From: Spartobacteria bacterium
Lineage (GTDB): Bacteria; Verrucomicrobiota; Verrucomicrobiia; Chthoniobacterales; UBA10450
Direction: 5' to 3'
Assembly: GCA_003134765.1 (NCBI GenBank)
Contig: PLCM01000040.1
Location: 1-64,000, forward strand
DNA: 64,000 nucleotides
Each line of letters opens with the position of its first letter. The stretch's first letter is position 1. The notes beneath the pieces are model-generated. The model was not told where the DNA came from and searched no databases. It was given only the letters and a program-made list of their open reading frames with translations. The position numbers were made by a program, and so were the translations under genes. Below, in pieces: positions 35,471-44,045 of this stretch.

Positions 35471-36067
35471 ATGATGCGTTGGATCGCATTCGCATTTTGC
35501 CTCGTCTTCGCGGCGACATTGCCGGCGCAGGAGGATCTGCCGAAAGATCCTGAACCGATGGACATCGAACCTCCGCTGCTGATCCAGGAATCGCCGAACC
35601 AGAATATTGTTTACACCACGGCGCTCGACCAAAAGCTGCCAGCGGATCCCGACCAGCTCGCAGCGGCGCTGGAGAAGGCCAGGAAAAGCGCTGCCTCGGG
35701 CGAGCGGCTCTTTAGGAGTGGCATCATCGCAAAAGTGGACGCCGAAAATCGCGCCCTGAAGGTGATCCGCCTCGAGGCCGAACTCGCCGACGCCAAACTC
35801 GAACTCGCAAAACAGAATGTAGCGGTGCAACAAGCCCGCCTTGAAGCCGGGGAGGTTTCCGAAACGGAAGCCGCGGCGGCACAGGCGATGGCCGTGGCAG
35901 CAATGAAGGAAGCCGAGTCGGCGATGGCGAGGAAGGAGAAGGCGGAGTTCGACGCGGCTGTGCTCAACCTGCATCGCCAGCAGAAGCTTCTCGCCATGGG
36001 GAGCGGTCGGAAATCGGAGGTCAATCGGGCGCAGGAAAAAGTCAGCGCTCTGCAGCAGAAGAATTGA
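35471..36067 (+). CDS. Periplasmic coiled-coil protein, unknown
   Basis: The double ATG at 35471/35474 gives about 198 residues with a signal peptide (MMRWIAFAFCLVFAATLPAQ). The mature chain is mostly helical and Ala/Glu/Lys-rich, with heptad-like stretches (ALKVIRLEAELADAKLELAK, AAAAQAMAVAAMKEAESAMA, RKSEVNRAQEKVSALQQ). This resembles the hairpin of TolC or of membrane-fusion proteins, but no barrel or lipoyl domain is present. It is divergent from the transporter gene, whose start is only about 25 bases away, so the two may share a promoter region. Confidence 0.65.
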   Translation: MMRWIAFAFCLVFAATLPAQEDLPKDPEPMDIEPPLLIQESPNQNIVYTTALDQKLPADPDQLAAALEKARKSAASGERLFRSGIIAKVDAENRALKVIRLEAELADAKLELAKQNVAVQQARLEAGEVSETEAAAAQAMAVAAMKEAESAMARKEKAEFDAAVLNLHRQQKLLAMGSGRKSEVNRAQEKVSALQQKN

Positions 36068-36130
36068 GATCGCGCCGGTTGACTTCGAGAACCGCTCGCG
36101 GTATTAGGCGCGGCCCTCTCCCCTGACCTC

Positions 36131-36197
36131 TCAAGGAGCGGCGGTTTACAAACCGCCGACCCAATAAAACGGCGGTTTGTAAACCGCCGCTCCTTGA
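36131..36197. repeat. Perfect-arm inverted element (CGGCGGTTTGTAAACCGCCG)
   Basis: The left arm TCAAGGAGCGGCGGTTTACA..CGCCG and its exact inverse flank an 11-base centre. Each arm is itself a palindrome (CGGCGGTTTacAAACCGCCG). It lies in the roughly 215-base gap between two co-directional genes. A long perfect stem of this kind could block or terminate transcription of the upstream coiled-coil gene. Confidence 0.7.
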
Positions 36198-36282
36198 TGG
36201 GTTGCGACGAAAATTGTGCTTGTCTGCCGCAGCAATTTTTTGAATAACCGATGGCAGAATAAACGCTGAATTGAGGTATTTC

Positions 36283-36807
36283 GTGAATCTTGATGTTCGA
36301 AAATTGTTTGTTTGTGCGGTGCTGAGTATGGGCGCGGCCTTGGTAAGCCGCGGCGGTTCATTTCCTTTGACCGGGCCGACCACTCCGGGGAACGCGGCGC
36401 TCTTGCGCAACGGCCTGGCCCTGGCGCCAGTCAATGCGCCCGTGTCGGTCAAACGGGCGATCTGGGCGGCGAACCAACTTCACACGAAACCGTATCGTTA
36501 CGGCGGCGGCCACAAGACATTTCATGACAGTGCCTACGATTGCTCCGGCACAGTCTCTTACGCGCTGGCTGGCGCCGGCCTCGTCCGGGTCCCGCTGAGT
36601 TCGACGGAATTTCGGGCTTATGGAAGTCGCGGTCCCGGAAGGTGGATCACGGTTTATGCGCGGAACGGACACACCTTCGCGGTCATCGCGGGACTTCGTC
36701 TCGATACGACCTCGCCGCACAATCCCTCGCGTCGATGGGCGCCCCGCTGGCAGCCCACCGAGCGCATGCCGAAGGGGTTCGAGGCTCGCCATCCGGACGG
36801 TTTGTAG
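36283..36807 (+). CDS. NlpC/P60-like cysteine hydrolase, secreted
   Basis: GTG 36283 is preferred because TTGAGG lies just upstream; TTG 36271 is in frame too. The product is about 174 residues with a signal peptide (MNLDVRKLFVCAVLSMGAAL). NlpC/P60 features are KPYRYGGGHKTFHDSAYDCS, with the catalytic Cys in YDCSGTVSYAL, and a later His in ARNGHTFAVIAGLRLDTT. The polar third residue of the triad is less certain. Such enzymes usually cut cell-wall peptides in the periplasm. The RRWAPRWQP tail also occurs in homologues of this short form that I recall. Confidence 0.75.
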   Translation: MNLDVRKLFVCAVLSMGAALVSRGGSFPLTGPTTPGNAALLRNGLALAPVNAPVSVKRAIWAANQLHTKPYRYGGGHKTFHDSAYDCSGTVSYALAGAGLVRVPLSSTEFRAYGSRGPGRWITVYARNGHTFAVIAGLRLDTTSPHNPSRRWAPRWQPTERMPKGFEARHPDGL

Positions 36808-36828
36808 ATCTTTCTCTCCTGTACTTCC

Positions 36829-36891
36829 TCGGAGAGACGAGCTTCTGCTCGTCCGACTATTTTGGGACGTGAAGAATCACGTCCCTCCGAA
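36829..36891. repeat. Two-hairpin element (GACGAGC / GGACGTG)
   Basis: TCGGAGaGACGAGCttctGCTCGTC is followed after 12 bases by GGACGTGaagaaTCACGTCCCTCCGA. The outer ends (TCGGAG / CTCCGA) are inverted. The second half recurs alone at 15854-15882. It sits between the NlpC/P60-like gene and peptidase S46 and contains no gene. Confidence 0.55.
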
Positions 36892-36950
36892 CCAAAGGAA
36901 GAGTGAATAATCGGTGGCGCACACGCGGCCCTGTCTTAAGGTGCCGATCT

Positions 36951-39059
36951 ATGGCTTATCCGACTTTTCGCCAGTCGCTCGTCACTCTGATCGCTGCGGG
37001 CGCCACGTTTTCTTCCGCCCGCGCCGACGAAGGAATGTGGCTCTTCAATAATCCACCGCTGAAACAGCTGAAGGAGAAGTATCATTTCGAGCCGACGCCG
37101 CAGTGGCTCGAACATCTCCAGAAGTCGAGCGTCCGCTTCAACTCCGGCGGGAGCGGCTCCTTCATTTCCTCCAACGGACTGGTGATCACGAATCACCATG
37201 TCGGACTCGATACCCTCCAGAAGCTCAGCAGCGAAAAGAACAACTACGTTCGCGACGGTTTCTATGCGAAGACCCGGGCGGAAGAGCCGCGCGCCACCGA
37301 TCTCGAACTCAACGTCCTGATGTCGATCGAGGATGTGACGCCACGCGTCACGGCCGCGTTAAAGCCCGGATTGACCGCCGAGCAATCAGCGGCCGCGCGG
37401 CAGAAGGCGATCGCCGAAATTGAAAAGGAGAGCAAAGAGAAAACGGGACTGCGTTCCGATGTCGTTACGCTTTATCAGGGCGGCGCGTATCACCTCTATC
37501 GCTTCAAACGCTACGACGATGTCCGAATTGTCTTCGCTCCCGAACAACAGGCCGCGTTCTACGGCGGCGATCCGGATAACTTCGAATATCCGCGCTTCGA
37601 TCTCGATATCTGCATCTTTCGCGCCTACGAAAACGGCCAGCCGGCGAAGATCGAGCATTTCCTGAAATGGAATCCGGAAGGACCGAAGGATGGCGAGATG
37701 ACCTTTGTGAGCGGTCATCCGGGCAAGACGGACCGCCAGCTGACGCTCGATGAGCTCGGGGACATGCGCGACCACGAAGCGCCCTATCTGCTCAATATGT
37801 TTAACCGGCGCGAAGTTTTCTTCACCGCGTTCGCCGCCCGCAGTTTTGAGAACGCGCGCCGGGTCCGCGAAGATTTGTTCGGCATCCAGAACAACCGGAA
37901 ACGTTACGACGGCTACCTGGCGGCTTTGCTCGATCCCGATATCGATCGCTCTCTCAAGGCGCGCGAACAAAAGCTGCGCGACGCGATGAGCAAGGACGCA
38001 AAGTGGAAAGGGACGCTGGCCGCCTACGACAGGATCAAGAAGGCGCAGGACGAAACCGCCAAAATCCTGCCGGTCTACAATTATTATGAGGCTTTTCGCG
38101 GCAAACAGGGCGCGAGCTATCGCGCACCGCGCGGTTTCTACAGCAACCTTTTCAAGTATGCGCGCCGGCTCTTGCGCGCCGGCGACGAACGACCGAAACC
38201 GAACGGCGAACGCTTTCCGGAATTTCGCGACAGCAACAAGGAATCGCTCGAGCTCGATCTCTTTTCCACCGAGCCGGTCTATGACGACATGGAGCTGGTC
38301 ATGCTCACCGATTCGCTGACGGATCTCGCCAGCCGCTTCGGTTACAACGACCCGCTCATTCAGAAAGTTCTCGCTGGAAAATCGCCCACGGCCCGCGCCG
38401 CCGAATTGATCAAGGGGACAAAGGTAAAAGATCCCGCCGTGCGGAAGCAGCTTTATGCAGGAGGAGCCGCCGCCGTCAAGGCCGCGAACGATCCGATGAT
38501 CGAGCTGGCGCGCGAGATCGATGGGCCGGCCCGCGCGGCACGGAAGGTGTTCGAAACGCAGGACGAAACGAAACAGCAGGCTTATGGCGATATCGCGAAA
38601 GCGCGTTTCGCGATTGAAGGGACCAGCAATTATCCCGATGCCACTTTCACGCTGCGCCTTTCCTACGGAACGGTGCGCGGCTACGAGGAGAACGGAAAAC
38701 CGATCGCCGCGTTCACCGACGTCGCCGGCCTTTACGCACGCTCAGCCGAGCACAATAATCAGCCTCCGTTCGATCTCCCCCAGCGCTGGATCGACAAGAA
38801 AGCGACGGTCAACCCGGCGACGAAGTTCAATTTCGTTTCGGATGCCGACATTATCGGCGGCAACAGCGGCAGTCCGGTCGTGAACCAGGCGAACGAATTC
38901 GTCGGCATCATCTTCGACGGCAACATTCAATCGCTCGTGCTCGACTGCATTTTTGCCGACAAACAAGCGCGCGCCGTGAGCGTCGATTCCGCGGCCATCA
39001 CTGAAGCGCTGCGAAAAGTTTACGACGCGAACGCGCTGGCGGACGAGATTGGGAAATAG
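36951..39059 (+). CDS. Peptidase S46 family dipeptidyl-peptidase (DPP7-like)
   Basis: ATG 36951, with TTAAGG about 9 bases upstream, gives 702 residues; an in-frame GTG lies 48 bases earlier. A signal peptide (MAYPTFRQSLVTLIAAGATF..ARA) precedes DEGMWLFNNPP, the conserved mature start of this family. The chymotrypsin-fold triad is visible: His in TNHHVG (about 82), Asp in GGDPDNFEYPRFD and Ser in GGNSGSPV. Eighteen residues after the Ser is Gly (IIFDGN), as in DPP7, where DPP11 has Arg. It should therefore release dipeptides with hydrophobic P1 residues from peptide N-termini in the periplasm, feeding amino-acid uptake. Size matches the family (about 700). Confidence 0.9.
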   Translation: MAYPTFRQSLVTLIAAGATFSSARADEGMWLFNNPPLKQLKEKYHFEPTPQWLEHLQKSSVRFNSGGSGSFISSNGLVITNHHVGLDTLQKLSSEKNNYVRDGFYAKTRAEEPRATDLELNVLMSIEDVTPRVTAALKPGLTAEQSAAARQKAIAEIEKESKEKTGLRSDVVTLYQGGAYHLYRFKRYDDVRIVFAPEQQAAFYGGDPDNFEYPRFDLDICIFRAYENGQPAKIEHFLKWNPEGPKDGEMTFVSGHPGKTDRQLTLDELGDMRDHEAPYLLNMFNRREVFFTAFAARSFENARRVREDLFGIQNNRKRYDGYLAALLDPDIDRSLKAREQKLRDAMSKDAKWKGTLAAYDRIKKAQDETAKILPVYNYYEAFRGKQGASYRAPRGFYSNLFKYARRLLRAGDERPKPNGERFPEFRDSNKESLELDLFSTEPVYDDMELVMLTDSLTDLASRFGYNDPLIQKVLAGKSPTARAAELIKGTKVKDPAVRKQLYAGGAAAVKAANDPMIELAREIDGPARAARKVFETQDETKQQAYGDIAKARFAIEGTSNYPDATFTLRLSYGTVRGYEENGKPIAAFTDVAGLYARSAEHNNQPPFDLPQRWIDKKATVNPATKFNFVSDADIIGGNSGSPVVNQANEFVGIIFDGNIQSLVLDCIFADKQARAVSVDSAAITEALRKVYDANALADEIGK

Positions 39060-39071
39060 TGGTAGACCATT

Positions 39072-39155
39072 GGTAGGGACGCCGCGCTGCGGCGTCCGGG
39101 ATTGTTATCCTGCGCTGCGGACATGCGGCGGACGGCGCAGCGCGCCGTCCCTACC
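39072..39155. repeat. REP family A pair (REPIN) left of the transposase remnant
   Basis: GGTAGGGACGCCGCgctGCGGCGTCC opens the element and GGACGGCGCagcGCGCCGTCCCTACC closes it in inverted orientation, giving an 84-base REP doublet. Each half is GTAG plus a palindrome, the classic RAYT substrate. The right end overlaps the last codons of the transposase remnant. A sister copy lies on the transposase's other side. Confidence 0.8.
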
Positions 39156-39598
39156 ACGGATCTGCGATGAAGACGTAAGGCCACTCGTCTGCCGTCCTCA
39201 CCAGTCCAGCGCGCACTGGGTTCGCAAGAATATAATCCGCTTCTGGCGCCAACTTTCATCCTTCCGCAGTCGATGCTCGAAGAAGTCGCGTTGCCATTCG
39301 ATCTTCAGCGACTTCGCAGTCCATTCCTTCCATTTGCTGATGATGGTTTGAACGCGCTTACCGACGTCCGGAAATGTCAGTATCAGATGGATGTGATCTG
39401 GCATAAGGAGTGCGAGATGCGCGTGCCAGACACCTCGCGCATGTCTGTGCTTAATGGTCTCCAATAGCGGATGACCCACATTTGGAATGCCAATAAATTT
39501 CGGCCGCGCTGCTCACAACAGACGGTGACAAAATAACGTTCCCTGCCTGGATCGACCCAAAGCGGCACGTGATGCGGCAGCCGCTTGCGAACTCGCCT
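39151..39598 (-). pseudogene. REP-associated tyrosine transposase (RAYT), two frameshifts
   Basis: Minus-strand segments in three frames join into one Y1 (HUH) transposase. They are RRVRKRLPHHVPLWVDPGRE..FVTVCCEQRGRNL, then NVGHPLLETIKHRHARGVWH with MPDHIHLIL (the HUH His pair) and GKRVQTIISKWKEWTAKSLK, and finally ADYILANPVRAGLVRTADEW, which carries the nucleophilic Tyr, before a stop at 39151. Frame breaks lie near 39490 and 39238. In RAYTs the enzyme nicks and mobilises REP hairpins. This copy is dead but sits exactly between two REP doublets. I recognise the family clearly; the break positions are by eye. Confidence 0.85.
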
Positions 39599-39683
39599 GG
39601 TAGGGACGCCGCGCTGCGGCGTCCGGGTATGACTATGACGTCTGGGGGACATCCGGCGGACGGCGCAGCGCGCCGTCTCTACC
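39599..39683. repeat. REP family A pair (REPIN) right of the transposase remnant
   Basis: Same construction as the left copy: GGTAGGGACGCCGCgctGCGGCGTCC, a variable centre, then GGACGGCGCagcGCGCCGTCTCTACC with one base changed in the last arm. It separates the transposase remnant from the dienelactone hydrolase gene. Confidence 0.8.
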
Positions 39684-39689
39684 AGCTCG

Positions 39690-40466
39690 CTAGAGCTGCT
39701 TTAGCAGCGTCTTCCACCGTACCCAGGCATCGTCGCGCGCTTTCTTGTTCGCGTCGTTCGCGGTCGGCATTTCGCCTTCGCGCATGAAGCCGTGGCCGGC
39801 GCCTTTGTAAGTTACGGGCTCGTATTTTTTCCCGGCGGCCTTCATGAGCTCCTCGCCTTTTGGAATCGTCGCATCCACACGCGCGTCGTTTTCGCCGTAG
39901 AAGCCGTAGACCGGGCACGCGATTTTCGAGGCGTCCTCCGCATTGTCGACAGCCGTTCCATAGAACGAATAGGCAGCCTTGAGTTTCGGATTCATGCTCG
40001 CGTATTGGAAAGCCCATCCCCCGCCCCAGCAAAACCCGCAGACCGCCAGCGATCCGTTCGCTGCCGGGATCTTCGTGAGCGCATACTCCGAAGTCGCGTC
40101 GAGATCCGCCTTCACCTGCTCCTTGGGTAACGCCGAGATTGCTTTCCGCGCACCGTCGATATCCGCATAGGTCTGCCCGCTCAGGAGATCAGGCGCAATC
40201 GCGATGACGCCATTCTCGGCCAGTTGGTCGCAGACGCCGCGCACCCAGTCGGTCAGTCCGAAAATTTCATGAATGACCAGGACCACGGGTGCCTTGTCTT
40301 TGCGCTCGGGGTAAACGACGAATGCTTTGATCGTGCGCTCGCCCGACTTGAACTCGACCCATTCGCCGTGCCGCGAGGATTTTTCCAATCGGGCCTTGGC
40401 CCAGTCCTGAGCCGAAGCCGACAGGGCCACGCAAAAGAAAACCGTCGCAAAGACTACACTTCTCAT
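39690..40466 (-). CDS. Secreted dienelactone hydrolase family protein
   Basis: The 258-residue protein has a signal peptide (MRSVVFATVFFCVALSASAQ), so it is periplasmic rather than cytosolic. The alpha/beta-hydrolase triad of the family is present: Cys146 in CGFCWGG, Asp194 in GENDARV and His225 in GAGHGFMRE, with VVLVIHEIFGL forming the oxyanion-side strand. Known members hydrolyse dienelactone; many secreted relatives act on other esters or lactones. It follows a DoxX gene after only 22 bases on the same strand, so the pair is probably an operon. Confidence 0.87.
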   Translation of the reverse strand: MRSVVFATVFFCVALSASAQDWAKARLEKSSRHGEWVEFKSGERTIKAFVVYPERKDKAPVVLVIHEIFGLTDWVRGVCDQLAENGVIAIAPDLLSGQTYADIDGARKAISALPKEQVKADLDATSEYALTKIPAANGSLAVCGFCWGGGWAFQYASMNPKLKAAYSFYGTAVDNAEDASKIACPVYGFYGENDARVDATIPKGEELMKAAGKKYEPVTYKGAGHGFMREGEMPTANDANKKARDDAWVRWKTLLKQL

Positions 40467-40488
40467 GGGATGACTCCTTATTGTTGCG

Positions 40489-40938
40489 TCAAACCTCTGT
40501 CGCGGGAACAGCAGCGGCGGAACGGCGACCGAAGATCATTGCATCGAGACTCCAGAGCCCGGCGCCATAGAAGAAAATGAAGAGGAATATCCAGCAGTAC
40601 AAAACCGCGGGTTCGCCCCCATTCAGAATGGGAAAGAAATGTTCCGGTGGCGTGATCGGCGGCGGATGCTTGATCGTTTTTCCCGCGAAGTGAACGGTGA
40701 AAAAGGCCCACGCCATCCCACCGCTGGCGAGAAAGGCAAAGACCCGGGTGAACAGGCCTATCGCAATCAGGAGCCCGCCCAGTTCAACGATTCCCATGAT
40801 AATCATCTTGCCTTGCGCAACACCTTGTCCGCCGAACATGCCGAGCATTTTTTGGGCGCCATGGCAGGCGAACAAAAGACCGACTAAGAGCCGCATGATG
40901 CAATAAACCGGATCCGCAAAGCGCTTCAGTGAGTTCAT
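40489..40938 (-). CDS. DoxX family membrane protein
   Basis: ATG 40938 (MNSLKRFADPVYCIMRLLVG) gives 149 residues; the frame is open further upstream through an intergenic repeat, which I reject as coding. Four membrane helices are seen, with the DoxX signature RLLVGLLFACHGAQKMLGMF in helix 1 and GIVELGGLLIAIGLFTRVFA in helix 2. A loop KTIKHPPPITPPEHFFPILN precedes helix 4. In some bacteria DoxX proteins work with thiol-redox enzymes. Here it is paired with a secreted dienelactone hydrolase. Confidence 0.83.
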   Translation of the reverse strand: MNSLKRFADPVYCIMRLLVGLLFACHGAQKMLGMFGGQGVAQGKMIIMGIVELGGLLIAIGLFTRVFAFLASGGMAWAFFTVHFAGKTIKHPPPITPPEHFFPILNGGEPAVLYCWIFLFIFFYGAGLWSLDAMIFGRRSAAAVPATEV

Positions 40939-41049
40939 GAGCGCAGGCTGTTCGGACGTGATAATAATGTCAAGATTCTTGCTAACGAGCGGCGTTCCAA
41001 AGCCGCGCCACCCTAGGCATCTTGATTTGTGGCGGCCATCTCGAAAATT

Positions 41050-41168
41050 GTCATCCTGAGTCCGGCAGCTGCCGGATCGAAGGACCTCTAATTTTTCGGC
41101 CTTCTGATCGCGTTCAACACTGTTACGAGAAAGCAAATTGAGAGATCCTTCGACAAGCTCAGGATGAC
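41050..41168. repeat. Inverted-repeat element (GTCATCCTGAG..CTCAGGATGAC)
   Basis: The ends GTCATCCTGAG and CTCAGGATGAC are exact inverses, with inner GATCGAAGGA and GATCCTTCGA also inverted; total length is about 119 bases. A partial copy is at 9817. It fills most of the roughly 340-base gene-free gap before the flavoprotein gene. The ends differ from the GTCATCCCGAG family by one base, so both may descend from one element. Confidence 0.65.
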
Positions 41169-41282
41169 AACCAGGGGATCTACCGCTCCTTGATTGGCAA
41201 ATCAGGTCGCCTGCGTGACCGTGCACCGGGCAGATCCACTTCGGTTGCTCCAGAGCGACCTCGCCCACACAGTGATCTAGTG

Positions 41283-42503
41283 GTGCCGAAAAAAATTGCG
41301 ATCGCAGGCGGTGGCGCCGCCGGGTTCTTCGCCGCGATCGCTTGTGCCCGGGCGAATCCTGCCAACCAGGTTTCGATTTACGAACGCGGCCCGGACTTCC
41401 TGACCAAGGTGCGCATCTCCGGCGGAGGACGTTGCAACGTCACCCATGCCTGCTTTGACCCCCGCGCCATGAGCGAGCGCTATCCGCGCGGCGAGCGTCC
41501 CCTCATTTCGCCGCTCCATCGCTTTTCGTCGAGCGATACCGTCGCCTGGTTTGAGGAACGCGAAGTGAAGCTGAAGATCGAGGCCGACGGCCGCATCTTT
41601 CCGGTGACGGATTCCTCTCAGACTATCATCGATTGTTTGGTGAATGAAGCGGAGGCCGCCGGCGTGCGACTTTTTTCCCGCAAAGGAATCGAGACTGTCG
41701 GGAGAACGGCGGACAGTTTTGAACTGCACTTCGCCAGGGGTGAGACGACAATCTGCGATCGTTTGCTTCTTGCGACCGGCGGAACCCGCTCAACCAGCGG
41801 CGAACGGATCGCGCAATCTCTGGGACACACCCTTCTCCCGGCGGTGCCTTCGCTCTTTTCGTTTCATGTGGCGAATCCGTGGCTGCGTTTGCTGCCGGGC
41901 GTTTCCGTGACGGACGTCGAAGTATCAATTCCGCGCACCGCTCTGCGAGAACGCGGCGCGCTCCTGGTCACGCATCAAGGATTAAGCGGCCCAGCCATCC
42001 TGCGCCTTTCGGCCTGGGGCGCGCGAGTTCTGCATGGCCTCGAGTATGAATTTACCCTCCGTCTCAATTGGCTGCCGGATCTGAGTGAAGAGGAAATTCG
42101 CGAACGGCTGCGATCGCTGCGTGAATCCAATCCAAACCGGCGGGTCCACAATTCACCGATCGCCTCTCTGCCAGTTCGTTTGTGGGAACAGCTCGCGCTT
42201 GCGGTCGGCATTGGGCCTGAAACACGTTGGACAACGCTTTCGCGCGGGCAAGCCCATGCCTTCGCCTCTCTTCTGCGGCGAACCGAGCTGCCCGTGAACG
42301 GCAAGTCGCTCAACAAGGAAGAATTCGTAACCTGTGGCGGCGTGAATCTCCGCGAAGTGAATTTCAAGACGATGGAGAGCCGGGTCACGCCCGGCCTTTA
42401 TTTCGCCGGCGAACTGCTCGACGTCGATGGCATCACAGGTGGATTCAATTTTCAGGCGGCCTGGACCACCGGCTGGATCGCCGGTCATGCGATGGCTCGG
42501 TAG
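41283..42503 (+). CDS. HI0933/YhiN-family NAD(P)/FAD-dependent oxidoreductase
   Basis: A GTG at 41283 (or 41280) places the Rossmann motif KIAIAGGGAAGFFAAIACAR at the very N-terminus, as expected; the product is about 406 residues. Family hallmarks follow: KVRISGGGRCNVTH, GRIFPVTDSSQTIID, LLLATGG, LLVTHQGLSGPAILRLS and the C-terminal GLYFAGELLDVDGITGGFNF, the second FAD contact. The biochemical reaction of the HI0933 family is not established. The start region has no strong ribosome binding site. Confidence 0.88.
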   Translation: MPKKIAIAGGGAAGFFAAIACARANPANQVSIYERGPDFLTKVRISGGGRCNVTHACFDPRAMSERYPRGERPLISPLHRFSSSDTVAWFEEREVKLKIEADGRIFPVTDSSQTIIDCLVNEAEAAGVRLFSRKGIETVGRTADSFELHFARGETTICDRLLLATGGTRSTSGERIAQSLGHTLLPAVPSLFSFHVANPWLRLLPGVSVTDVEVSIPRTALRERGALLVTHQGLSGPAILRLSAWGARVLHGLEYEFTLRLNWLPDLSEEEIRERLRSLRESNPNRRVHNSPIASLPVRLWEQLALAVGIGPETRWTTLSRGQAHAFASLLRRTELPVNGKSLNKEEFVTCGGVNLREVNFKTMESRVTPGLYFAGELLDVDGITGGFNFQAAWTTGWIAGHAMAR

Positions 42504-42550
42504 AAACAGCGCTGTGGCCGGGATCGGCGACCCCGGCTACAATCGAGCCA

Positions 42551-42973
42551 GTGAAGACGGCTCTCGATGAAGTTCGAAAAATCTACGCTGATCTCGCCGC
42601 ACGGCCGGTCGATCGCAATTGCGTGCGGTTGAAGGAATGCTGCCATTTCAAACTCACCGGCCGCACGCCTTACCTGACCAAAGGCGAAGCATTGCTTGCC
42701 GCCAGCGCGTTGCGGGCGACGGGACGAAGAGCATTGCCGGAAAACCCTTCTGGCGCGTGCCCGTTGCTCGAGAACGAAACCGGCAATTGCCTCATCTATG
42801 ATTCGCGACCCTTCGGTTGCCGCACCCATTTCTGCGCCGCGGCCGGCGGGCCGTATTCGCGCCGGGAAGTGATCGACCTGATTCGCCGGCTGGAAGCGAT
42901 CGATGAATCACTCGGCGGGACTGGGCCGCGCTTGTTGCAGAATGCGATCGCTGACGCATTGGGGGACTTGTAA
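42551..42973 (+). CDS. YkgJ-family cysteine cluster protein
   Basis: GTG 42551 gives 140 residues. The metal-binding Cys pattern is CVRLKECCHF near residue 24, then GACPLLENETGNCLIYDSRP and FGCRTHFC, typical of the YkgJ/UPF0153 family, thought to bind Fe-S or zinc. The start lies 47 bases after the flavoprotein gene and on the same strand, so the two may share a transcript. Function of the family is not established. Confidence 0.8.
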   Translation: MKTALDEVRKIYADLAARPVDRNCVRLKECCHFKLTGRTPYLTKGEALLAASALRATGRRALPENPSGACPLLENETGNCLIYDSRPFGCRTHFCAAAGGPYSRREVIDLIRRLEAIDESLGGTGPRLLQNAIADALGDL

Positions 42974-42984
42974 TAAAAGCGGCT

Positions 42985-43139
42985 GTCATCCCGAGCCGCG
43001 GAGACGGCGAAGGACCTCACGAGCGCTGAATCGCTATCGCGAACATTCAAAGCGTCTTCGTCGGGTCACGCCCGGCTTTTCTTGTGTGACACATATTGCG
43101 ACTGTGGGAGTCCCTCGCGTCTCCGCGGCTCGGGATGAT
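42985..43139. repeat. Family C inverted-repeat element (GTCATCCCGAG)
   Basis: GTCATCCCGAGCCGCGGAGAC opens and GTCTCCGCGGCTCGGGATGA closes the element as an inverted pair, with CCTCAC../..GTCCCTCG inside. It is about 155 bases long and lies between convergent YkgJ-type and Ku genes. Members at 59046, 61913, 47252 and 48668 share the outer arms and differ in the centre. Confidence 0.75.
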
Positions 43140-43160
43140 ATCGCAAAGACGCGCAGGCTG

Positions 43161-43997
43161 CTACGCCGCTTTCTTCACGTGGTGCTTCGCTTTCTTCGGC
43201 GCGCTCTTTTTCTTCCTTCCTCCACTCTGCGCCTTGAGGCTCTCCTGAAGCACGGCGACGAGATCAATCACTTTCGTCGAGGGCTTTTTCTCCTTTGGTT
43301 TCTCTTCGATCTCTTTTCCGCCCGACTCCACCTTTTCCTCGATCACTTCCAGGAGCGCGTCGCGGTAATCGTCCTTGTATTTCTCGGGGTCCCATTTCGA
43401 AGTCATGCTTTTGACCAGCGCTTCGGCCATCTCCTTTTCGCGTTTTCCCACTTCGAGTTTCTTCGGGACATTGAGCTTCTCCGCATCGGCCAGTTCCTCG
43501 GCGAAATGCATCAGCTCGAGAACGAGCGCGTGCTTTAACGCCTTCACCCCGGCGAGATATTGCCGCGTCTTGATGACGACCTTGGCGATGCCGACCTTTT
43601 TTCCGTCCGCCAGGGCTTCGCGCAGCAACACGTACGCTTTATCGCCGCCTTTCTGCGGCTCCAGGTAATACGGCTTGTAGAAATACATCGGGTCGATTTC
43701 GTCGAGATCGACGAAGTCTTTGATATCGACGGTCTGGGTGGCCTCGAGATCGACGCGTTGAAAATCCTTTTCGTTCAGGACAACAAACTTTCCTTTTTCG
43801 TATTCGTAGCCCTTCACGATGTCGCCCCACGGAACTTCCCTGCCGTCTTTTTCGGCGACGCGTTTGTAGTTTACCGGGCTGAGGTCTTTGGCCCGGAGGA
43901 GGCGAAATTTCAGCTCCTCCTTTCGGGTCGCTGGATAAAGAGCGATCGGAATATTGACGAGACCGAAACTGATACTGCCTTTCCAGATTGCACGCAT
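43161..43997 (-). CDS. ku: Ku protein (non-homologous end joining)
   Basis: ATG 43997 starts the classic MRAIWKGSISFGLVNIPIAL. The frame is open to 44183, but that extension is translated intergenic repeat (VGRDSVEP..) and is rejected. The 278-residue core shows PVNYKRVAEKDGREVPWGDI, KGYEYEKGKFVVLNEKDFQR, ALVLELMHFAEEL and a Lys-rich tail (GGRKKKSAPKKAKHHVKKAA). Bacterial Ku dimers encircle broken DNA ends and recruit ligase D. No ligD gene lies in the window, so its partner must be elsewhere. Confidence 0.93.
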   Translation of the reverse strand: MRAIWKGSISFGLVNIPIALYPATRKEELKFRLLRAKDLSPVNYKRVAEKDGREVPWGDIVKGYEYEKGKFVVLNEKDFQRVDLEATQTVDIKDFVDLDEIDPMYFYKPYYLEPQKGGDKAYVLLREALADGKKVGIAKVVIKTRQYLAGVKALKHALVLELMHFAEELADAEKLNVPKKLEVGKREKEMAEALVKSMTSKWDPEKYKDDYRDALLEVIEEKVESGGKEIEEKPKEKKPSTKVIDLVAVLQESLKAQSGGRKKKSAPKKAKHHVKKAA

Positions 43998-44045
43998 TCT
44001 GAAAGGACTTCGCGGCTCGGGGCTTGATCGCGCGTCTCTTCCCAA

